Below are positions 49,123 through 58,263 of a DNA stretch of 64,000 nt, one piece after another. The DNA is from CAG-390 sp045543615 (GTDB lineage Bacteria; Bacillota; Clostridia; Oscillospirales; CAG-272). The notes under the pieces were generated by a model. It searched no databases, was not told the origin of the DNA, and saw nothing but the letters and a program-made list of their open reading frames with translations. The DNA is taken from NCBI GenBank assembly GCA_045543615.1, contig JAZPXL010000053.1, forward strand, positions 1 to 64,000, given 5' to 3'. Numbering within the stretch: position 1 is the first letter of the stretch; every line of letters starts with the position of its first letter. Position numbers and translations under genes: made by a program.

Positions 49123-50541
49123 TTGAGAAAAAATAAATTTCTAAATACGATAATAGGAGACAGAGCGTTCTATCGGCGTGTAGTATCAATTCTGCTTCCG
49201 ATAGTTATACAAAACACAATGACAAACGCCGTCAGCCTTGTCGACAACGTGATGGTCGGAAGCATCGGCACACTCGAAATGTCGGCTGTTGCAGTTGTCA
49301 ATCAGCTGCTCTTCGTCTTCAACCTCTGCATTTTCGGCGGTCTTTCGGGCGTGGGTATATTCACTGCCCAATACGCAGGCAGTGGCGACTGCGAGGGCAT
49401 CAAGCACACTTTGCGTGCAAAGCTCTATCTCGCACTCTTTATGCTTGCGGTGGGTCTGACTATCTTCATCACACTTCCCACTCCCCTCATAAATCTCTAT
49501 CTCGCAGAGGACACCTCGCCTGCCGACGCCGCCGCAACCTTGGCGTTTGGCAAGGACTACCTTGCCGTGATGCTCGCAGGTCTTCTCCCCTTTGCGATCT
49601 CGCAGGCGTACGGAAGCACGCTCCGTGAGACAGGCGAAACCAAATTGCCTATGCTTGCAGGGGCAGTTGCTATTCTTCTAAACCTTGTACTCAACTACGT
49701 CTTCATCTTCGGTAACACGGGACTTACATTTTTGCCCTTCGGCCCTCTCGGTGTTGTCGGTGCCGCTGTCGCAACAGTTATCTCAAGATATGCAGAATGC
49801 GCACTACTTTTGGTTGTAGTCCACAAAAATAAGCACAAGTACCCATTTGTCACAGGTCTTTACCGTTCCCTCTCGGTTCCCGCCCCTCTCGTTTCGGGTA
49901 TTGCAAGGCGTGGTCTACCCCTGCTTCTCAACGAGTTTCTCTGGTCAACGGGCGTGGCTATTCTTCTTCAGTGCTATTCGGTAAGAGGACTTGATGCCGT
50001 TGCCGCCGCAAATATTGCATCCACAGTTGGAAATCTTTTCAATGTAGTCTTCCTCTCTATGGGAAGTGCCATCGCAATTATGATCGGCAACCATCTTGGG
50101 GCAGGGCAGGTTGAGCAGGCCAAGCTTTCCGTCTGGAGACTTATCGCCCTCTCGCTTGCAACCTGTTTAATTACAGGTGGTGCGCTTGCGCTCGTCTCGC
50201 CATTCGTGCCAAAGCTATACAACACAACAGATGACGTGCGCTCGCTTGCTTCGTCAATGCTCCTCGCCGTTGCGCTTTTGATGCCGATTCACGCCCTTGC
50301 GCACGCCTGCTACTTCACTCTTCGCTCAGGTGGCAAAACACTTTTGACCTTCTCCTTTGACTGTGGTCTTAGCTGGGGACTTATAATTCCCTTTGCCTTT
50401 ATCTCGGCAAATTTCACCACCCTCCCCATAATTCCACTTTATACAATAGTAAATTTCCTTGAAATTTCAAAATGCATACTCGGAGTTATCTTAATCAAAA
50501 AGGGTGTATGGATCAACAGAATTATCCCCGGAGATAAATAA
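49123..50541 (+). CDS. MATE family efflux transporter
   Basis: 472 residues with twelve membrane helices. Start TTG 49123 lies 7 nt after GGAGG; no in-frame ATG has an RBS. MATE features are 'NTMTNAVSLVDNVMVGSIGT' in helix 1, 'VVNQLLFVFNLCIFGGLSGV', and the internal repeat from about 235 (RGLPLLLNEFLWSTG, then 'AANIASTVGNLFNVVFLSMG'). It is a Na+ or H+ coupled exporter of drugs or metabolites, with unknown substrate. It is a single-gene transcript with its own promoter. Confidence 0.92.
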   Translation: MRKNKFLNTIIGDRAFYRRVVSILLPIVIQNTMTNAVSLVDNVMVGSIGTLEMSAVAVVNQLLFVFNLCIFGGLSGVGIFTAQYAGSGDCEGIKHTLRAKLYLALFMLAVGLTIFITLPTPLINLYLAEDTSPADAAATLAFGKDYLAVMLAGLLPFAISQAYGSTLRETGETKLPMLAGAVAILLNLVLNYVFIFGNTGLTFLPFGPLGVVGAAVATVISRYAECALLLVVVHKNKHKYPFVTGLYRSLSVPAPLVSGIARRGLPLLLNEFLWSTGVAILLQCYSVRGLDAVAAANIASTVGNLFNVVFLSMGSAIAIMIGNHLGAGQVEQAKLSVWRLIALSLATCLITGGALALVSPFVPKLYNTTDDVRSLASSMLLAVALLMPIHALAHACYFTLRSGGKTLLTFSFDCGLSWGLIIPFAFISANFTTLPIIPLYTIVNFLEISKCILGVILIKKGVWINRIIPGDK

Positions 50542-50546
50542 TTATC

Positions 50547-50575
50547 TTGAAATTCAAAAATTTCTGTGATATAAT
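50547..50575 (+). promoter_or_regulatory. Sigma-A promoter for the isomerase pair
   Basis: TTGAAA (50547-50552), 17 nt ending in TGTGA, TATAAT (50570-50575). Confidence 0.75.
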
Positions 50576-50616
50576 AAAACCACAAGCGCAAAACACAAAA
50601 TAATCGGAGGTATATT

Positions 50617-51471
50617 ATGGGTTATTTTCCTATTGGAGCAATCGTTAACTCCTTCAAGCTTGAAACACACGAGGCAATAAAGAGAGCTGCATCTCTCGGA
50701 GTCAAGGGACTTCAGATTTATTGCGTAAAGGGCGAGCACGCTCCCGAAAACTTCACTCCTGCCGCAAGACGTGAGCTTCTTTCTTTTGCAAAGGATCACG
50801 GACTTTGCTTCTCCGCTATCTGTGGCGATCTTGGTGGTGGCTTTGGCAACCCTGAGAAAAACCCTGAGAGAATTGAAAGATCAAAGCGCATTCTCGATAT
50901 GGCAAAGGATCTTGAAACAGATATCGTAACAACGCATATTGGCGTTATCCCTGAGGACAAGAACCACGACAGATATAAGATTATGCAAGAGGCGTGCTAC
51001 GAGCTTGCCTCCTATGCAGACAGCATCGGCGCAAGATTTGCCGTTGAGACAGGCCCTGAGCGTTCCATCGTGCTCAAGGAATTTCTCGATTCCCTCGGCT
51101 CTTGTGGAGTCAGCGTCAACCTTGACCCTGCAAATCTCGTTATGGTTACAGGTGATGATCCTGTCGGTGCAGTTTACAACCTCCGTGATTACATAGTTCA
51201 TACACACGCAAAGGACGGTCGCAGACTTATCCCTCTCGGCCCTGACTATGTTTACGGCATCAAGCCCGTTCCCGAGGAGTACCGTGGTCAGAAGCTCTAT
51301 GAAGAGCTGCCTCTCGGCACCGGTGACGTTGACTTCCCCGCATACCTCGCAGCTCTCAAGGACATCGGCTACCACGGCTTCCTTACAATCGAGCGTGAGT
51401 GTGGAGATGATCCTGCGCACGATATCGGAATCGCAGTTGCTCATCTGCAGAGCTGTATGCAGGGACTTTAA
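50617..51471 (+). CDS. Sugar phosphate isomerase/epimerase (xylose isomerase-like TIM barrel)
   Basis: 284 residues from ATG 50617 with CGGAGG upstream. The AP-endonuclease-2/xylose-isomerase-like barrel shows HIGVIPEDKNHDRY, ARFAVETGPE (metal Glu), VNLDPANLVM, YIVHTHAKDGRR (metal His/Asp region) and FLTIERECGDD (final Glu). Members isomerise or epimerise sugars, inositols or hydroxypyruvate. The adjacent gene encodes a second, diverged member, and the pair shares one promoter and terminator. Confidence 0.87.
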   Translation: MGYFPIGAIVNSFKLETHEAIKRAASLGVKGLQIYCVKGEHAPENFTPAARRELLSFAKDHGLCFSAICGDLGGGFGNPEKNPERIERSKRILDMAKDLETDIVTTHIGVIPEDKNHDRYKIMQEACYELASYADSIGARFAVETGPERSIVLKEFLDSLGSCGVSVNLDPANLVMVTGDDPVGAVYNLRDYIVHTHAKDGRRLIPLGPDYVYGIKPVPEEYRGQKLYEELPLGTGDVDFPAYLAALKDIGYHGFLTIERECGDDPAHDIGIAVAHLQSCMQGL

Positions 51472-51476
51472 GCAAA

Positions 51477-52340
51477 ATGAGACTGTCTGTCAGCTCATAT
51501 TCATTTATGCAAGCGATACGCTCGGGTGCGCTCAGCCAGCTTGACACAATAGGGGCGGCGCACTCTCTGGGTCTTGACGCCATCGAGTTTATCGACCTCT
51601 GCCCCACTTACAATAAAACGCCAACCTATGCAGAGCAGGCAGAGTACGCCCTGCGTCTGCGAGAGGAGGCGGAGCGACTCGGAATGACGATCAACGCCTA
51701 CACCATCGGTGCGAATATGTTTTGCACAGGTGATGACGCTCTGCGTGAGATCGAGAGACTTTGCCGACAGCTCGATATTGCCAAAACGCTTGGCGCATCG
51801 GTTATGAGGCACGATGTTATATGGAATTATAGCAGAGGCCTGGGTCGCTCATTTGATATGATGCTTCCCATTATTGCAGAAAACGTGCGCAAGGTGGCAG
51901 ATTACGGCAAGAGCATCGGTGTTCGCACCTGCTCGGAAAACCACGGAATTATTGCTCAGGACAGCTTGCGTATCGAAAAGCTATTCTCTACCGTAGCGCA
52001 CGAAAACTACGGCTTGCTTGTTGACATCGGCAACTTTGAGTGTGTTGATGAAGATCCGGTCACAGCTGTTTCGAGGGTTGCGCCCTACGCCATCCACGTT
52101 CACGCAAAGGATTTTATTTGTCATTCCTTCGAGGAAAACTATCCACACGGATACCTCACAAGAGGATGTCGCAGACTTGTCGGATGCGCCATCGGTGAGG
52201 GAGACGTGCCTGTTCGCCGTTGTATCTCGATCCTAAAGAGAGCCGGATATGACGGTTTTGTTTCCATCGAATACGAAGGCCCAGGCGACTGTATTGACGG
52301 CATACGCAGGGGATTTGAAAATCTTCGCACTTATATTTAA
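51477..52340 (+). CDS. Sugar phosphate isomerase/epimerase, second paralogue
   Basis: 287 residues from ATG 51477, 5 nt after the upstream stop. It has the same TIM-barrel family: FIDLCPTYNK, CSENHGIIAQ (metal Glu), GLLVDIGNFECVDEDP, IHVHAKDFICHS and FVSIEYEGPGD. It clearly differs from the first copy in sequence, so the two probably catalyse different steps or bind different epimers. No dehydrogenase or kinase gene is in the same transcript. Confidence 0.87.
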   Translation: MRLSVSSYSFMQAIRSGALSQLDTIGAAHSLGLDAIEFIDLCPTYNKTPTYAEQAEYALRLREEAERLGMTINAYTIGANMFCTGDDALREIERLCRQLDIAKTLGASVMRHDVIWNYSRGLGRSFDMMLPIIAENVRKVADYGKSIGVRTCSENHGIIAQDSLRIEKLFSTVAHENYGLLVDIGNFECVDEDPVTAVSRVAPYAIHVHAKDFICHSFEENYPHGYLTRGCRRLVGCAIGEGDVPVRRCISILKRAGYDGFVSIEYEGPGDCIDGIRRGFENLRTYI

Positions 52341-52346
52341 ACAAAC

Positions 52347-52376
52347 AAAGGACAGAGAATTTCTTCTCTGTCCTTT
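52347..52376. terminator. Bidirectional rho-independent terminator
   Basis: A 12-bp stem AAAGGACAGAGA with complement, followed by TTTC on the plus strand. Confidence 0.9.
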
Positions 52377-52382
52377 TTTCTG

Positions 52383-54224
52383 TCAGCTTTCGCTGTAAAT
52401 AAAGCTCCAGACTCGCCACTCGTTTTCATAGAACACCAAGAGCACCATCATACTGCCCTCAAGCGTGTCGCTGACCGTCACGCCACCCTCGGTACGTGTT
52501 CTTGTAAGCTTGAAGCTTACACGACAGCTCTGCGACTTATCTGAATAGATAACATATTTGTCACTCTCTGCAGAGTCAAGCGTAAACGAATCGTATTTGG
52601 GCATCTTGTTTACATCACGGTATGACTCCATAACTCCGACATAACCCGATGTTCCCTCTACCATAGCCGCCTTAAGCGCAGCGTAATTTGCCTCGAAATT
52701 CTCTTTGTTTGACGGATCAAGCCAAGCACCACCGTCGCAGATGTATTCAAGATACTTCCGTGTAAAGTCGACAGCCTGCGCAGCCCTCGCTTCGTCAAAT
52801 TTGTCACCTACGGCAAAGTCAAAGTCGCACCTGACACTGTATGCATTTACCGACATACCTGCCATTTCGATGCTCTCACCATTCATCTTAGCCTCGATAT
52901 TGGGAAGCGCAAGATATCCGTTTATGACGTACTTGTCAAACTGAGGAACGGCACCGTCCACAACTCCAAGCTCTGAAACCTCATATTTTCCAAGCGCAGT
53001 AAAGCCCAAAGCAAGCTCCTCGGCACTCGCACCACCCGTCACCTTTCTGTCGGGTGAAATAAGCGTACCGTTTATATAAAGCTCAGCACCACTCGGAAGA
53101 ATAACCGTTACCGTGTATTTGCAATCCTCAGGAGTTTCAAAGACATACTCGCCATCGCTCGCGCTCTTGATAGCAACTGCCTTTCCACTCACCTCGCCAT
53201 AGACCTCAACATCGCCAAACAGTCCGTCAATAGTCCATACGCTAAGACGAGGAAGCGTGCCGGTTCCACCGTCATCAAGCTCTCCAAGCTCGCCGTCTAT
53301 CTCTTCTCTGGATGCAACAGATTCGTCAAGGCGCACTCCACCAACATAAACATCAATACCGACGGGGGCTGTCAGCTTCAGCGTGTGCGTTGCACTCTTC
53401 GGATAACGGAAATAATATTCTCCATCTCCACCGGCAAGCTCAAGAGAAGCTCCGTCAAGCGTTGCCGAAAGACGTGGCGAAAAATAAATATCGTCAAATG
53501 TGTATTTAGTGCATTTTGCAAGCCCCTCTGTGCCTGCCTCAAATACGCTGATGGCAGGATATGCCACAGCTTCCGTCTCTCTGTCCCGTATCTCCACGCC
53601 GTTTACACAGAGCACAGCCCCCTCGGGTACTGTGACATTAAGTGTCGGAAAATCGACTGTCGTGAAATATTCACGATAGAAGACCATCGAATCTATTTCC
53701 CAATCCGAGAGTCCAAATGCTCCACCCGACACGTCACGAAGTGTCATTGTTGCAAACGGCACTCCATCGGAAAAGAGTGTATAGGTTGGGGACGTGGTAA
53801 AGGGCAGCTTTATGTAGCTGACCTTGCCGACAGATAGGGCCGGCGAGAGAATATCGTACGCAAGCGCACTTCCGTCCTCGTATTCGGGATATGTGTCAGG
53901 CAGATGGCGTCGCAACATCTGTTGCCAATCTGCTCTGTCACTTGAAAGCACAAGTCCGTCCATAAAATACTCTGCCCTGTGCGTCTCCCACATCTCAGCA
54001 TATCTCCAAGCAACTGCAACAAATGCGCCGATTACAAGCAAAAAAATTGCCACATATATAAGCATTCCACGCAAAAAACGCTGTTTTTTCGGCTTTCTAC
54101 GTCTGTCTTTTGTTGATATTCCACCGTCAAGTCCTGCAGATACCTTGCTTTGTGTGGTTGGTGCTTCACCGTTTTCCTGCACCACCTGTGTCACCACTTC
54201 AACATTTTGGTTGTTGTCAGCCAT
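52383..54224 (-). CDS. Membrane-anchored protein with repeated PEGA-like beta domains and NTF2-like C-terminus
   Basis: 613 residues from ATG 54224, overlapping the previous stop (TAATG). A 50-residue basic cytoplasmic N-terminus is followed by one membrane helix (about 53-74) and a large outside part. Three similar beta segments contain VPEGAVLCVNGVEI, APVGIDVYVGGVRLD and LPSGAELYINGTLI. The last ~130 residues (VDFTRKYLEYICDG ... FYENEWRVWSFIYSES) look like an NTF2-like fold. This order resembles TcaA-type envelope proteins. The role is unknown, presumably at the cell wall. It is the second gene of a pair with 54224-55117. Confidence 0.6.
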   Translation of the reverse strand: MADNNQNVEVVTQVVQENGEAPTTQSKVSAGLDGGISTKDRRRKPKKQRFLRGMLIYVAIFLLVIGAFVAVAWRYAEMWETHRAEYFMDGLVLSSDRADWQQMLRRHLPDTYPEYEDGSALAYDILSPALSVGKVSYIKLPFTTSPTYTLFSDGVPFATMTLRDVSGGAFGLSDWEIDSMVFYREYFTTVDFPTLNVTVPEGAVLCVNGVEIRDRETEAVAYPAISVFEAGTEGLAKCTKYTFDDIYFSPRLSATLDGASLELAGGDGEYYFRYPKSATHTLKLTAPVGIDVYVGGVRLDESVASREEIDGELGELDDGGTGTLPRLSVWTIDGLFGDVEVYGEVSGKAVAIKSASDGEYVFETPEDCKYTVTVILPSGAELYINGTLISPDRKVTGGASAEELALGFTALGKYEVSELGVVDGAVPQFDKYVINGYLALPNIEAKMNGESIEMAGMSVNAYSVRCDFDFAVGDKFDEARAAQAVDFTRKYLEYICDGGAWLDPSNKENFEANYAALKAAMVEGTSGYVGVMESYRDVNKMPKYDSFTLDSAESDKYVIYSDKSQSCRVSFKLTRTRTEGGVTVSDTLEGSMMVLLVFYENEWRVWSFIYSES

Positions 54225-55117
54225 TATTGCGTTGCACCTCCCATCACTACAAAAGAGTACGGCGCAACTCTGCGCTCGCCACAAACGTGCACGTCAGCCA
54301 CTCTGACAGTTCCGTCCACCTTTAAGGATGCTGCGTTTACAGCACCAAGACTATACATAAGTGCGGCAAGCTCATCGTGCGTTGCTCCATTTGGATAAAA
54401 GGCGTCTGCATCTGCATACACAAGTATGAGAGAACCGTCAGCCCTCTGCCCTATTGCCGCCCTCGATGCGTATCCTCCGCCAAGGGATACGGCAGGTGTT
54501 CCGCCCGAAACAAGCACTCTGTCAGCTGCAATACCCCATACATAGCCTGAATTTGCCGCCTCGTATGCGTTCATCGCACCGACTGTGAGCACTCCATCAC
54601 CGTCCATAGCCACCATACAATAAATAGCTTCGTCTTCGCCACGGTATTTAAGATAATCTCCAAATATTATAGCATCGACATCGCCCGAAAGACCGACCGA
54701 TACCGAATTTTGCGAAAGTCCCGTGTTGTCCTTTATAAGTGAAAGTCTGCTTGGGGCAATATCCGTTACGATGATAAAGCTTGACTCCTTGCCCTCTGCG
54801 TAGCTGATAGTGCCACCACTGACAAAAGCACCCTCGTCCATCTCAATTGGGTACTCCACAGGCTTTGGAGGCATATAGAAGAGCGACTCTTCAAGCTGTT
54901 CTGCAGTAAAGAAAAGACCTGCGATCGAAGACCGTTTTTCTGCAAAGGTTGCGCAAAGTCTCTTTGACTCCGAGCTTGCAGGGCCTTTGGCGATAACAAA
55001 GGCAGTGGCAAGAAGAGCAACAAGCAAAAGAACCGCACTCACGATGGGTACGGATATTATCTTAATTGCTGTTATCCACGGGGAGTGGGGTGCTTTGCTT
55101 CTTTTAAGGGCTGCCAT
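54224..55117 (-). CDS. Phosphodiester glycosidase (NAGPA)-like membrane-anchored protein
   Basis: 297 residues. An N-terminal membrane helix (about 15-43) anchors an outside domain. 'SRAAIGQRADGSLILVYADA' and GATHDELAALMYSLGAVNAASL match the central part of the NAGPA (phosphodiester glycosidase) fold, but the Asp-Gly-Gly-Gly end of that family reads KVDGTV here, so the active site may be altered. In Firmicutes such proteins act on wall polymers. It overlaps the next gene by one stop/start, indicating a joint function. Confidence 0.65.
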   Translation of the reverse strand: MAALKRSKAPHSPWITAIKIISVPIVSAVLLLVALLATAFVIAKGPASSESKRLCATFAEKRSSIAGLFFTAEQLEESLFYMPPKPVEYPIEMDEGAFVSGGTISYAEGKESSFIIVTDIAPSRLSLIKDNTGLSQNSVSVGLSGDVDAIIFGDYLKYRGEDEAIYCMVAMDGDGVLTVGAMNAYEAANSGYVWGIAADRVLVSGGTPAVSLGGGYASRAAIGQRADGSLILVYADADAFYPNGATHDELAALMYSLGAVNAASLKVDGTVRVADVHVCGERRVAPYSFVVMGGATQ

Positions 55118-55252
55118 TTCGGGTATTCCTTCCGTTTTGCGTCTTTTTTCTTATATTATTATTTTACAACAAGCACCGACAAAAGTCAATAGAATTAGTG
55201 AAAGCTTGACAAATTGTCTTTCTTTTCCTCTCTATTTGAAGAGTAAAAAAGA

Positions 55253-55279
55253 AGTGGCAGTTCATTATGAACTGCCACT
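55253..55279 (-). terminator. Rho-independent terminator of the 55305 oxidoreductase
   Basis: A 12-bp perfect stem AGTGGCAGTTCA with complement, followed on the minus strand by TCTTTTTTACTC. Confidence 0.9.
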
Positions 55280-55304
55280 TGTATTATTTTGGAATTACTT
55301 TCTA

Positions 55305-56603
55305 TCAGTTGATCTTGATATCAGCAAAGCTCATATCAATATCCTTCTTGGACCAGCCAAGACCGAGATAGTCATTTGCTTCCCAAGCTGCACGAGCCTT
55401 TTCGTAAGCCTCAGGAAGAGGAGTCCAGGTAGAAAGTGTACGAGGAGGCTTTGTTGCAGGATCTTCGCCTTCCTTGAGGAAAGGAGTCCAGTTGTCGTTC
55501 TCGTACTTCTTACGGTCTTCCTCGTCATCCCACTTAGGCATATCGTAAGGAACGCCGCCTTCGCAAGCAGACTTCCAAGCAAGAATACCGATTGCGGACA
55601 TAGCGCAAGCACGGTAAACGTTGAGGTAGGGCTGCTCGTTCTTCTGAATTGCCTGACCGAAGTGGTAGAGTACCCAGAAGTCTCCACCGCCGTGTCCTGC
55701 GTGGCTTGCAAGATCGCCGTGCTCGGACCAGTCAGCTGTGTAGGAACGGTATGCAGGCTGTCCCTGACGGTTAAGCTCGGAGTGGAACACTACGATATTA
55801 CCGCTGGAACGCTCAGTCTCGATAGCACCCTTTGTGCAAGAGAGACGTGTGATGTTGGACTGAATTCTGAATGCACCCTGGAGTGTACGAACAACTGCAC
55901 CGTTGTCCATCTGGCAGATGATAACTCCACCGGAGTCCTGCTGACGAATCTCGTACTCACGGAAGCTGTGATCCTTGGGCTTGGGAACAAAGCCGTTTAC
56001 TCTTACGGGCATTGTGTTTGTGATGTGCATAATGGGAGCTATTGCGTGTGTGCAATAGTATGTGGAGGGAATCTGGTTTCTCCAGTGATACTCACCGGGA
56101 GCTATGTTATATGTTGTGGAGTTGCCCATAGGATGACAATATTCGTTCTCACCGTAGAGAAGCTCACCAAGCTCACCCGTCTCATAGACTCTCTTCATCT
56201 CGAGTCTCTGCTTTGAGTAGGGGTAATTCTCGGCAATCATATAAATCTTGCCTGTTTCCTCAACTGCACGACAAAGTGCAACACCCTCAGCAAGTGTGTT
56301 GATTGCAGCACACTCAGAAAGAACGTGCTTACCTGCACGAAGAGCCTTGATAGCAAATTCTGCGTGCTCGTTGAAGTAGTTTGCAAGAACGACAGCATCA
56401 ATATCGCTCTTGAGCATTTCATCGTAATCGGTGAAAAGCATAATTCCCTCGTCTGTGTCGTAACGCTTCTTGCAGAAAGCGAGCTTCTCGGGACGACGGT
56501 CACAAATTGCCGCCAGTTTCAAACCTGTGCAAGCCTCGGGACGCATAAAGGTCTTACCTCTACCGGTTCCGACTACACCAATTCTGATTACTTTTTCTTC
56601 CAT
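55305..56603 (-). CDS. Gfo/Idh/MocA family oxidoreductase, possibly GH109-related
   Basis: 432 residues. N-terminal Rossmann fold with VGTGRGKTFMRPEAC, NYFNEHAEFAIKALRAGKH, and LSECAAINTLAEG where the family normally has EKP; the Lys is absent. The substrate part contains MIAENYPYS, and SHAGHGGGDFWVLYHFGQ, which resembles the GHGGMD block of GH109 NAD-dependent glycosidases. It may thus cleave glycosides by the NAD redox mechanism, or oxidise a sugar; the sequence does not settle this. AAAGGAATTC precedes ATG 56603. It has its own promoter and terminator. Confidence 0.78.
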   Translation of the reverse strand: MEEKVIRIGVVGTGRGKTFMRPEACTGLKLAAICDRRPEKLAFCKKRYDTDEGIMLFTDYDEMLKSDIDAVVLANYFNEHAEFAIKALRAGKHVLSECAAINTLAEGVALCRAVEETGKIYMIAENYPYSKQRLEMKRVYETGELGELLYGENEYCHPMGNSTTYNIAPGEYHWRNQIPSTYYCTHAIAPIMHITNTMPVRVNGFVPKPKDHSFREYEIRQQDSGGVIICQMDNGAVVRTLQGAFRIQSNITRLSCTKGAIETERSSGNIVVFHSELNRQGQPAYRSYTADWSEHGDLASHAGHGGGDFWVLYHFGQAIQKNEQPYLNVYRACAMSAIGILAWKSACEGGVPYDMPKWDDEEDRKKYENDNWTPFLKEGEDPATKPPRTLSTWTPLPEAYEKARAAWEANDYLGLGWSKKDIDMSFADIKIN

Positions 56604-56656
56604 AATGAATTCCTTTCGTAAACAAATGTAGATAGTGGTCTTTTCTACCCACCATA

Positions 56657-56685
56657 ATATTACTATGTTTTTCCCCGTTTGTCAA
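56657..56685 (-). promoter_or_regulatory. Sigma-A promoter for the 55305 oxidoreductase
   Basis: On the minus strand, TTGACA (56685-56680), 17 nt, TAATAT (56662-56657). Confidence 0.75.
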
Positions 56686-56764
56686 GTTTTTTTTGATATT
56701 TATGTGAACTTTTTTTGATTGTTTGTTAACAAAACTCTCTTATTTCCTCTAAGCGAAAACAAAA

Positions 56765-56789
56765 GAAACGGACTGCGTAGCAGTCCGTT
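56765..56789 (-). terminator. Rho-independent terminator of the ECF S-component gene
   Basis: An 11-bp perfect stem AAACGGACTGC with complement, then CTTTTGTTTT on the minus strand. It lies 5 nt after the stop. Confidence 0.85.
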
Positions 56790-56794
56790 TTCCC

Positions 56795-58117
56795 TTAAAG
56801 CTTATCGAGATATTCCTTTACTCTTCCACGGGCAATAATGCCGTAGAGAAGCGAGATGACAAAGGCTTGAACGAGGCAAACCACAAGCTCCTCAGCAACA
56901 CGTGGAACATAGAGCACCCAGAACGCACGCCCTGCATAATTTGCAAGCACCTCCTTTAAAATGAAGGTGTTTATCGTTGTCACCACAAGTCCCGAGATCG
57001 TGGCACAAGCAGCTATGCGCACATAGGCAACCGAGCGAAAGCTTGTGCCCAACGCAGCTTCTTCATCCGTCTTCTTCTTTTTCTTGAAAAGAGCCGAAAC
57101 ATAGGGATAAACAATCGAAATGAGCATTATAACGACGCCCAGTGCACCTGCAATAAGCAGTCCACAGCCGACAAGGTTTATGTTGGATGCGAGATATTTA
57201 CGGTAATTGTCGCCACTCTTGAATTTCACGCCACCTTCCTCAAGGCTGTCGCCCGAAAGCTCAAGTGCGTGCTTTTCTATTTCCTCTACAAGAGTAAAGC
57301 TTATAGAATTTTTCTTTGCAAAATCGTGTGCGGCACTACCTTCTGTGCAAATTATTGTCAAATGCGTTGTATCACTTTCACCGAACACACCTGCCGCTAT
57401 GGTCTTGTAATTGTTCGGGATCGTCAGCGTTCCACGGCATCCCTCAAGCACGCCATCATTCAGCTTTGATGACAGAGAAACCTCGCATCCGTCAACTGTA
57501 AGCGAGCTTGGCAGAATGACGTTCTCGCCGCCCGCCTCCGTCATAGTCAGGGTGTCCTTGTTGTATTGTGTAAGTCCGACAGCCATATCGGAGAGAGGAG
57601 ACAGCTCCATCTCCATAATCTCTGCCTTCGTGGGCAGCTCGCTCTGAACTGCTACAAGAGAGTCAATTACTCCATCGGATGCAAGAGCAGCAGTTGTCAC
57701 ACCACCAAAAGCACCGACTATGAGGAAGAGTGCCGCCAGAAGTGCTCTCGTTCTGATTGACGCCTTGATGTCAAGCAGCTTCCAGACAAGTCCCTTCAGC
57801 ACTCCACCGAGAAAAGCTGTCAGCGTAAGCCAGGGGATATACGCTCCGTCGGGCGCAAAAAGGTAGCCTAAGAGGTCGGAAAGACCCGATGCAAGTCCTC
57901 CCCAGATAGGCCCACAGAGGATTGCAGGAAAAAACGTGAAAATTCCCGACATTCCAACCCTGATTCCCGATCCGGGAATTGTCAGCGCAAGGTTCGTAAA
58001 AACCTTGAGCATTACTGCTGATGCAGTAAAAAGTGCAGTCAGCGTCATTTTGCGCAAAAAGCTCTTGCGCCGGTTTCGTGAAGACGAAACGCTTGTTTTC
58101 TTCTTTTCTTTTGACAA
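56795..58117 (-). CDS. ECF transporter S component-like protein with large extracytoplasmic insertion
   Basis: 440 residues from TTG 58117, 8 nt after GGGAGG. The N-terminal half (24-147) has the S-component pattern: 'ALFTASAVMLKVFTNLALTI', 'GIFTFFPAILCGPIWGGLAS', SDLLGYLFAPDGAYIP and 'LTLTAFLGGVLKGLVWKLLD', as in folate-type vitamin-binding subunits. A ~165-residue insertion (about 148-312) then interrupts the membrane part. Its end, 'LTIPNNYKTIAAGVFGESDT' and EGSAAHDFAKKNSISF, looks like a BspA-type leucine-rich repeat. Two membrane blocks follow. Normal S components have ~180-200 residues. Ligand unknown. It has a structured leader. Confidence 0.72.
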   Translation of the reverse strand: MSKEKKKTSVSSSRNRRKSFLRKMTLTALFTASAVMLKVFTNLALTIPGSGIRVGMSGIFTFFPAILCGPIWGGLASGLSDLLGYLFAPDGAYIPWLTLTAFLGGVLKGLVWKLLDIKASIRTRALLAALFLIVGAFGGVTTAALASDGVIDSLVAVQSELPTKAEIMEMELSPLSDMAVGLTQYNKDTLTMTEAGGENVILPSSLTVDGCEVSLSSKLNDGVLEGCRGTLTIPNNYKTIAAGVFGESDTTHLTIICTEGSAAHDFAKKNSISFTLVEEIEKHALELSGDSLEEGGVKFKSGDNYRKYLASNINLVGCGLLIAGALGVVIMLISIVYPYVSALFKKKKKTDEEAALGTSFRSVAYVRIAACATISGLVVTTINTFILKEVLANYAGRAFWVLYVPRVAEELVVCLVQAFVISLLYGIIARGRVKEYLDKL

Positions 58118-58190
58118 AACAAAAACCTCCCTTCGCAAACAGATGGTCTGTGCGGCGGGAAGCAATATGCCCGTTGCAACAGCGGGATGC

Positions 58191-58263
58191 GGAAAACAAT
58201 GCGTGTGTGCTCACTGCAAGCTACGGCAACTCCCCGTCCGTAACAGCTTTACACATTGTCTCC
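58191..58263 (-). ncRNA. Structured 5' leader (candidate riboswitch) of the ECF S-component gene
   Basis: On the minus strand GGAGACAATG (58263-58254) pairs with CATTGTTTTCC (58201-58191) with one bulge. Inside, AAGC/GCTT and TACGG/CCGTA stems (58238-58249 with 58218-58226) form a hairpin with a G-rich loop. A further CCCG/CGGG hairpin follows before the RBS. The leader is ~160 nt from promoter 58285-58313 to the TTG start. No known riboswitch class was matched with confidence; tetrahydrofolate-type was considered. Confidence 0.4.

Noticed and set aside
54987..56216. Plus-strand open frame of 409 codons over the NAGPA-like and oxidoreductase genes
   Set aside because: It spans two clear minus-strand genes and their terminator; the composition is unlike a protein and it has no promoter or RBS.
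58191..58263. Firm assignment as a tetrahydrofolate riboswitch
   Set aside because: The closing stem begins GGAGA like that class and the gene is an S component, but the conserved core and the 3' GCATCCGCTCC end do not match well; kept only as an unassigned structured leader.
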